Source of the DNA: Caballeronia pedi
Lineage (GTDB): Bacteria > Pseudomonadota > Gammaproteobacteria > Burkholderiales > Burkholderiaceae
Direction: 5' to 3'
Length of the DNA: 64,000 nt
Assembly: GCF_001544915.2 (NCBI RefSeq)
Contig: NZ_FCOE02000009.1
Span: forward strand, 124,001 to 188,000
Position numbers and translations under genes: made by a program. A model generated the notes under the pieces. It had not been told where the DNA came from, ran no database searches, and was given only the letters and a program-made list of their open reading frames with translations. This document shows, piece by piece, positions 60,416 to 64,000 of this stretch. Each line of letters starts with the position of its first letter. The first letter of the stretch is position 1.

Positions 60416-62089
60416 ATGACCCCGGCGAGCCTCATCGAGCAATACGGTCCCCGCGAATCGATGGAATACGACGTCGTCATCGTCGGCGGCGGACCAGCCG
60501 GTTTGTCGGCGGCCATCCGGTTGAAGCAACTGGCGGAGGAAAAAGGCGTCGAGATCGGCGTATGCGTGCTGGAGAAAGGCTCCGAGATCGGCGCGCACAT
60601 CCTGTCCGGCGCGGTGATGGACCCGCGCGGGCTGTCCGAACTCATTCCCGACTGGAAGGAAAAAGGCGCGCCGCTCGACGTCGAAGTGACCGAGGACCGG
60701 TTCCTGTTCCTCTCGCAGAACGACGCGAAGCAGGTGCCGAACTGGCTGCTGCCCGACAACTTCAAGAATCACGGCAATTACGTCATTTCGCTTGCGAATG
60801 TCACGCGCTGGCTCGGCCAGCAGGCGGAGGCGGCGGGCGTCGAAATCTTCCCGGGCTTTCCGGCCGCCGAAGTCCTCTACGCCGAGGACGGTTCCGTGCG
60901 CGGCGTCGTCACGGGCAACATGGGCGTTGGCAAGGACGGCGAGCCGACCGAGAATTTCCAGCTCGGCATGGAACTGCACGCGAAGTACACGCTCTTTTGC
61001 GAAGGCGCGCGCGGGCATCTGGGCCGCCAGCTCATCGACAAATTCAAGCTCAACCAGAATTCCGATCCGCAGGTGTACGGCATCGGCATCAAGGAGCTGT
61101 GGGAAATCGATCCGGTCAAGCACAAGCCCGGCCTCGTGATCCACACCGCCGGCTGGCCGCTCGAACCCGATACCTACGGCGGCTCGTTCCTCTACCACAT
61201 GGACAACAATCAGGTGGTGGTGGGCTTCGTCGTCGGGCTGGGGTATTCGAATCCGTATCTGTCGCCGTTCGAGGAATTCCAGCGTTACAAGACGCATCCG
61301 TCGATCCGGCCGTTCCTCGAAGGCGGCAAGCGCATTTCGTACGGCGCGCGCGCGATCACGGCGGGCGGCCTGATGTCGCTGCCGAAGCTCGCATTCCCGG
61401 GCGGCGCGCTCGCCGGCGACGACGCGGGTTTCCTCAACGCATCGCGCATCAAGGGCAGTCACGCGGCGATCAAGTCCGGCAAGATGGCCGCCGAAGCCGC
61501 CTTCGAAGCCGTGCAGGCAGGCCGTCAGAACGACGAGTTGACGGCCTATCCGGAAGCCTTCGACACATCGTGGCTCAAGACCGAACTGCATCGCGCGCGC
61601 AACTTCAAGCAGTGGATGAGCAAGGGCCTCTACCTCGGCACCTTCATGGTCGGTCTCGAACAGAAGGTGATGGGCGGCAACGTGCCGTGGACGCTGCATC
61701 ATCAGCATTGGGATCACGAGATGCTGAGGCCGGCGTCGCAGTGCAAGCCGATCGTCTATCCGAAGCCGGATGGCAGGCTCACGTTCGATCGACTCTCGTC
61801 GGTGTTCATCTCGAACACGAATCACGAAGAGAATCAGCCCGCGCATCTGACGCTGAAAGACCCGAGCGTGCCGGTCAACGTGAATCTGCGCACCTATGCC
61901 GGGCCGGAAAGCCGCTATTGCCCGGCGGCGGTGTACGAGTTCGTGAAGTCCGACGACGGCAACGAACGCCTGCAGATCAACGCCCAGAACTGCGTGCACT
62001 GCAAGACCTGCGACATCAAGGACCCGACGCAGAACATCGTGTGGGTCACGCCGGAGGGCGGCGGTGGGCCGAACTATCCGAACATGTAA
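60416..62089 (+). CDS. etfD: electron-transfer flavoprotein:ubiquinone oxidoreductase
   Basis: 557-residue inner-membrane-associated enzyme that passes electrons from ETF (from acyl-CoA dehydrogenases) to ubiquinone. Seen: FAD-binding DVVIVGGGPAGLSAAIRLKQL, EKGSEIGAHILSG, and the C-terminal 4Fe-4S ferredoxin motif CVHCKTCDIKDPTQNI. ATG 60416 follows ATAGGAGCATTG; a TTG at 60413 is one codon earlier. It is divergent from the SDR gene with the palindrome between them. Terminator at 62104. Confidence 0.96.
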   Translation: MTPASLIEQYGPRESMEYDVVIVGGGPAGLSAAIRLKQLAEEKGVEIGVCVLEKGSEIGAHILSGAVMDPRGLSELIPDWKEKGAPLDVEVTEDRFLFLSQNDAKQVPNWLLPDNFKNHGNYVISLANVTRWLGQQAEAAGVEIFPGFPAAEVLYAEDGSVRGVVTGNMGVGKDGEPTENFQLGMELHAKYTLFCEGARGHLGRQLIDKFKLNQNSDPQVYGIGIKELWEIDPVKHKPGLVIHTAGWPLEPDTYGGSFLYHMDNNQVVVGFVVGLGYSNPYLSPFEEFQRYKTHPSIRPFLEGGKRISYGARAITAGGLMSLPKLAFPGGALAGDDAGFLNASRIKGSHAAIKSGKMAAEAAFEAVQAGRQNDELTAYPEAFDTSWLKTELHRARNFKQWMSKGLYLGTFMVGLEQKVMGGNVPWTLHHQHWDHEMLRPASQCKPIVYPKPDGRLTFDRLSSVFISNTNHEENQPAHLTLKDPSVPVNVNLRTYAGPESRYCPAAVYEFVKSDDGNERLQINAQNCVHCKTCDIKDPTQNIVWVTPEGGGGPNYPNM

Positions 62090-62103
62090 GGTCTGAATAC
62101 GCG

Positions 62104-62131
62104 AAGGGCGCCGAGATTGGCGCCCTTTTCG
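62104..62131. terminator. terminator between etfD and aroC
   Basis: AAGGGCGCC (62104-62112) pairs with GGCGCCCTT (62119-62127), 6-nt loop, then T residues; flanking A and T runs allow use on both strands. Confidence 0.85.
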
Positions 62132-62132
62132 T

Positions 62133-63239
62133 TTATTTCGTCGGTGCTTGCGCCGCGATCCTCGGCGTGTCGACGACCACGTCGCCGCATTGCGCACGAT
62201 GTCGCAGCGCGTGATCCATCAGCACGAGCGCGAGCAGCGCTTCGGCGATCGGCGTGGCGCGAATGCCGACACACGGATCATGACGCCCGAACGTCTCGAC
62301 GGTCGCGCTCTCGCCGGACCGGTCGATCGACTGGCGCGGCGTGCGGATGCTCGACGTCGGCTTGATCGCGATCGACACCGTGATGTCCTGGCCGCTCGAA
62401 ATGCCGCCGAGAATCCCGCCCGCGTTGTTGTTCAGGAAGCCTTCGGGCGTCATCTCGTCGCCGTGTTGCGAGCCGCGTTGCGCGACGCTCGCAAAGCCCG
62501 CGCCGATCTCGACGGCCTTCACCGCGTTGAGGCCCATCATCGCGTGGGCGATGTCGGCGTCGAGCCGGTCGTACAGCGGCTCGCCCAGCCCGACCGGCAC
62601 GCCGCTCGCGACGATTTCGATACGCGCGCCGACCGAATCGCCGTCACGGCGCAGGTTGTCCATGTACTCCTCGAGCTGCGGCACGATCTGCGCATTCGGC
62701 GAGAAGAACGGGTTCTCGCGCACGTGCTGCCAGTCTTCGAACGGAATCTCGATCTCGCCGAGCGCGCTCATGCAACCGCGCGTTTCGAGACCGAATTTCT
62801 CGCGCAGCCACTTCTTCGCGACCGCGCCCGCCGCGACGGTCGGCGCAGTCAGCCGCGCCGACGACCGCCCGCCGCCGCGATAGTCGCGCACGCCATACTT
62901 CTGCCAGTACGTGTAGTCGGCATGACCGGGCCGAAAAGTCTGCGCGATGTTGCCGTAGTCCTTGCTGCGCTGATCGGTGTTGCGGATCAAGAGCGCGATG
63001 GGCGTGCCCGTCGTGACGCCTTCGAACACGCCGGAAAGGATCTCGACCTGATCCGCTTCCTGACGCTGCGTGACGTGACGCGACGTGCCGGGGCGGCGCC
63101 GATCGAGTTCGATCTGGATATCGGCTTCCGTGAGCGCCATGCCCGGCGGGCAACCGTCGATCACGCAGCCGATCGCCGGACCGTGCGACTCGCCGAAATT
63201 CGTGACGGTGAAGAGCGTGCCAAGGGTATTGCCGGACAT
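62133..63239 (-). CDS. aroC: chorismate synthase
   Basis: 368-residue FMN-dependent enzyme making chorismate from 5-enolpyruvylshikimate 3-phosphate, the last shared step of aromatic amino acid synthesis. Seen: [24 protein letters not shown] at the N terminus, [33 protein letters not shown] and [17 protein letters not shown] at the C terminus. ATG 63239 is the family start. It is 58 bp from the acyltransferase upstream. Confidence 0.97.
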   Translation of the reverse strand: MSGNTLGTLFTVTNFGESHGPAIGCVIDGCPPGMALTEADIQIELDRRRPGTSRHVTQRQEADQVEILSGVFEGVTTGTPIALLIRNTDQRSKDYGNIAQTFRPGHADYTYWQKYGVRDYRGGGRSSARLTAPTVAAGAVAKKWLREKFGLETRGCMSALGEIEIPFEDWQHVRENPFFSPNAQIVPQLEEYMDNLRRDGDSVGARIEIVASGVPVGLGEPLYDRLDADIAHAMMGLNAVKAVEIGAGFASVAQRGSQHGDEMTPEGFLNNNAGGILGGISSGQDITVSIAIKPTSSIRTPRQSIDRSGESATVETFGRHDPCVGIRATPIAEALLALVLMDHALRHRAQCGDVVVDTPRIAAQAPTK

Positions 63240-63297
63240 GAGCGTCGACCTGAAAAAAAGTGTCGGGGAAACCGCTATTATGCCAGCGCCATCGCTT

Positions 63298-64000
63298 TCA
63301 GCGCCTTGCGCCCCGCAGCGCCGACACGACTTCCTGCAGATGCTGGGGCGTCGCATCGGCGGGCGCGATCGGCTCGCCGACCGCGAGCGTGAGGCGTGTC
63401 ATCGCACCGCGCTGGATCGGGCGCGGCCACTGCGCGTCCTCGTGGCGCGAGAACACGCTACCCCACAGACCGCGCAGCGCCATCGGCACGACGGGCGCCG
63501 GATGACGTCGCAGAATCTCCGAGATGCCGCCGCGAAACGGATTGAGTTCGCCGGTGCGCGTGAGCTTGCCCTCGGGAAAGATGCAGACGAGATCGCCTTC
63601 GTCCAGCGCCCGCGCGCATGCCGCGTAGGCGCGTTCGAGCATGTCGGGGTCCTCGTGCGCGGGCGCGATCGGAATCGCCTTCACATGCCTGAACATCCAG
63701 CCGACGAACCGCGTGCGGAAGATGCGGTGATCCATCACGAAGCGAATCGGCCGCGGGCTTTCCGCCATGATGACGACCGCATCGACGAAACTCACGTGAT
63801 TGCACACGAGCACCGCCGCGCCATGCGACGGAATGCGCTCCGCATCGACGAGACGAATGCGATAGAACGTGTGCACCAGAATCCACGCGATGAAACGCAG
63901 CAGAAACTCCGGCACGAGCGAATAGATATACACGGCGACCACGACATTGAGCAGCGCCGTCGTCAGAAAGAGCCCCGGAATGCCGACGCCGAACGACGTG
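63298..64000 (-). CDS. MFS transporter-PlsC acyltransferase fusion, C-terminal part
   Basis: The frame is open to the window edge, so this is the 3' 234 codons of a longer gene, not a 214-residue protein. Upstream of residue [11 protein letters not shown] the same frame reads [11 protein letters not shown], the end of an MFS transmembrane helix. The acyltransferase domain has NHVSFVDAV (HxxxxD), [10 protein letters not shown] and [10 protein letters not shown]. Such MFS-PlsC fusions are known in lysophospholipid recycling. A GTG at 63942 would be a false start. Confidence 0.85.
   Translation of the reverse strand, partial: TSFGVGIPGLFLTTALLNVVVAVYIYSLVPEFLLRFIAWILVHTFYRIRLVDAERIPSHGAAVLVCNHVSFVDAVVIMAESPRPIRFVMDHRIFRTRFVGWMFRHVKAIPIAPAHEDPDMLERAYAACARALDEGDLVCIFPEGKLTRTGELNPFRGGISEILRRHPAPVVPMALRGLWGSVFSRHEDAQWPRPIQRGAMTRLTLAVGEPIAPADATPQHLQEVVSALRGARR

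Noticed and set aside
60311..62197. 628-residue minus-strand frame opposite etfD
   Set aside because: Antisense shadow; etfD has intact FAD and Fe-S motifs.
63298..63942. A complete 214-residue acyltransferase starting at GTG 63942
   Set aside because: The frame continues upstream with transmembrane sequence, so the gene is a longer fusion cut by the window edge.

Overview
The window is about 64 kb of GC-rich chromosomal DNA from a betaproteobacterium of the Burkholderiaceae, most like Paraburkholderia or Caballeronia. Support comes from the gene order (thrS-infC-rpmI-rplT-pheST-ihfA-merR; tsaB-rimI-udg; dapC-dapD-arsC-like-dapE-prmB), from Burkholderia-typical families (DUF2844, DUF3443, DUF1853, a DUF2866-like protein) and from protein sequence similarity by eye. 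It looks like core chromosome: I see no insertion sequence, prophage, integrase, CRISPR array or plasmid function.

Layout. 0.1-6 kb: a DMT exporter diverges from a lysine/diaminopimelate operon (dapC, dapD, a Spx/ArsC-like protein, dapE) followed by prmB. 6-11.5 kb: cardiolipin synthase, glutathione peroxidase, a YheS-type ABC-F protein, a CaiB-like CoA-transferase and a small Burkholderia protein. 11.6-18 kb: alr-radA on the minus strand, lplT, and thiM-thiE-thiD. 18-21.6 kb: tsaB-rimI-udg-DUF1853 with overlapping stops and starts, diverging from an acyl-CoA-binding protein. 22-30 kb: an RhlE-type RNA helicase with a long leader and Gly-rich tail, then both glyoxylate-shunt enzymes (aceA, aceB) around a universal stress protein, a LysR regulator and a haloacid dehalogenase. 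30-34 kb: a structured minus-strand RNA candidate, the lipoprotein BamC, and a two-gene exported system (DUF2844 plus a DUF3443 lipoprotein with pepsin-like motifs).

34-41 kb is the beta-ketoadipate branch of protocatechuate catabolism: pcaIJ-F-B-D-C on one strand and the divergent IclR regulator pcaR, with an array of inverted repeats between them; pcaHG are not in the window. 41-44.5 kb: DoxX, LysR, a small membrane protein, tRNA-Pro(GGG), an orphan and an atypical SDR. 44.6-53 kb is the translation cluster read leftward: tRNA-Val(GAC), thrS, infC (with a rare ATC start), rpmI, rplT, pheS, pheT, ihfA, merR. 53-64 kb: RelA-type (p)ppGpp synthase, RidA, an alpha/beta hydrolase, a second CoA-transferase pair (scoAB) with a divergent PAS-LuxR regulator, thioesterase, SDR, ETF:ubiquinone oxidoreductase with a palindromic operator candidate, aroC, and the 3' part of an MFS-PlsC fusion cut by the window edge.

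Functionally, the second half is rich in routes converging on acetyl-CoA: pcaF thiolysis, CoA transfer by pcaIJ and scoAB, electron disposal by etfD, then the glyoxylate shunt (aceA/aceB). This fits a soil or plant-associated organism using aromatics and fatty acids. The most novel-looking items are the pepsin-like DUF3443 lipoprotein with its DUF2844 partner, the three-hairpin RNA candidate upstream of the small monooxygenase, and the uncharacterised palindromes upstream of aceA, pcaI/pcaR and etfD.
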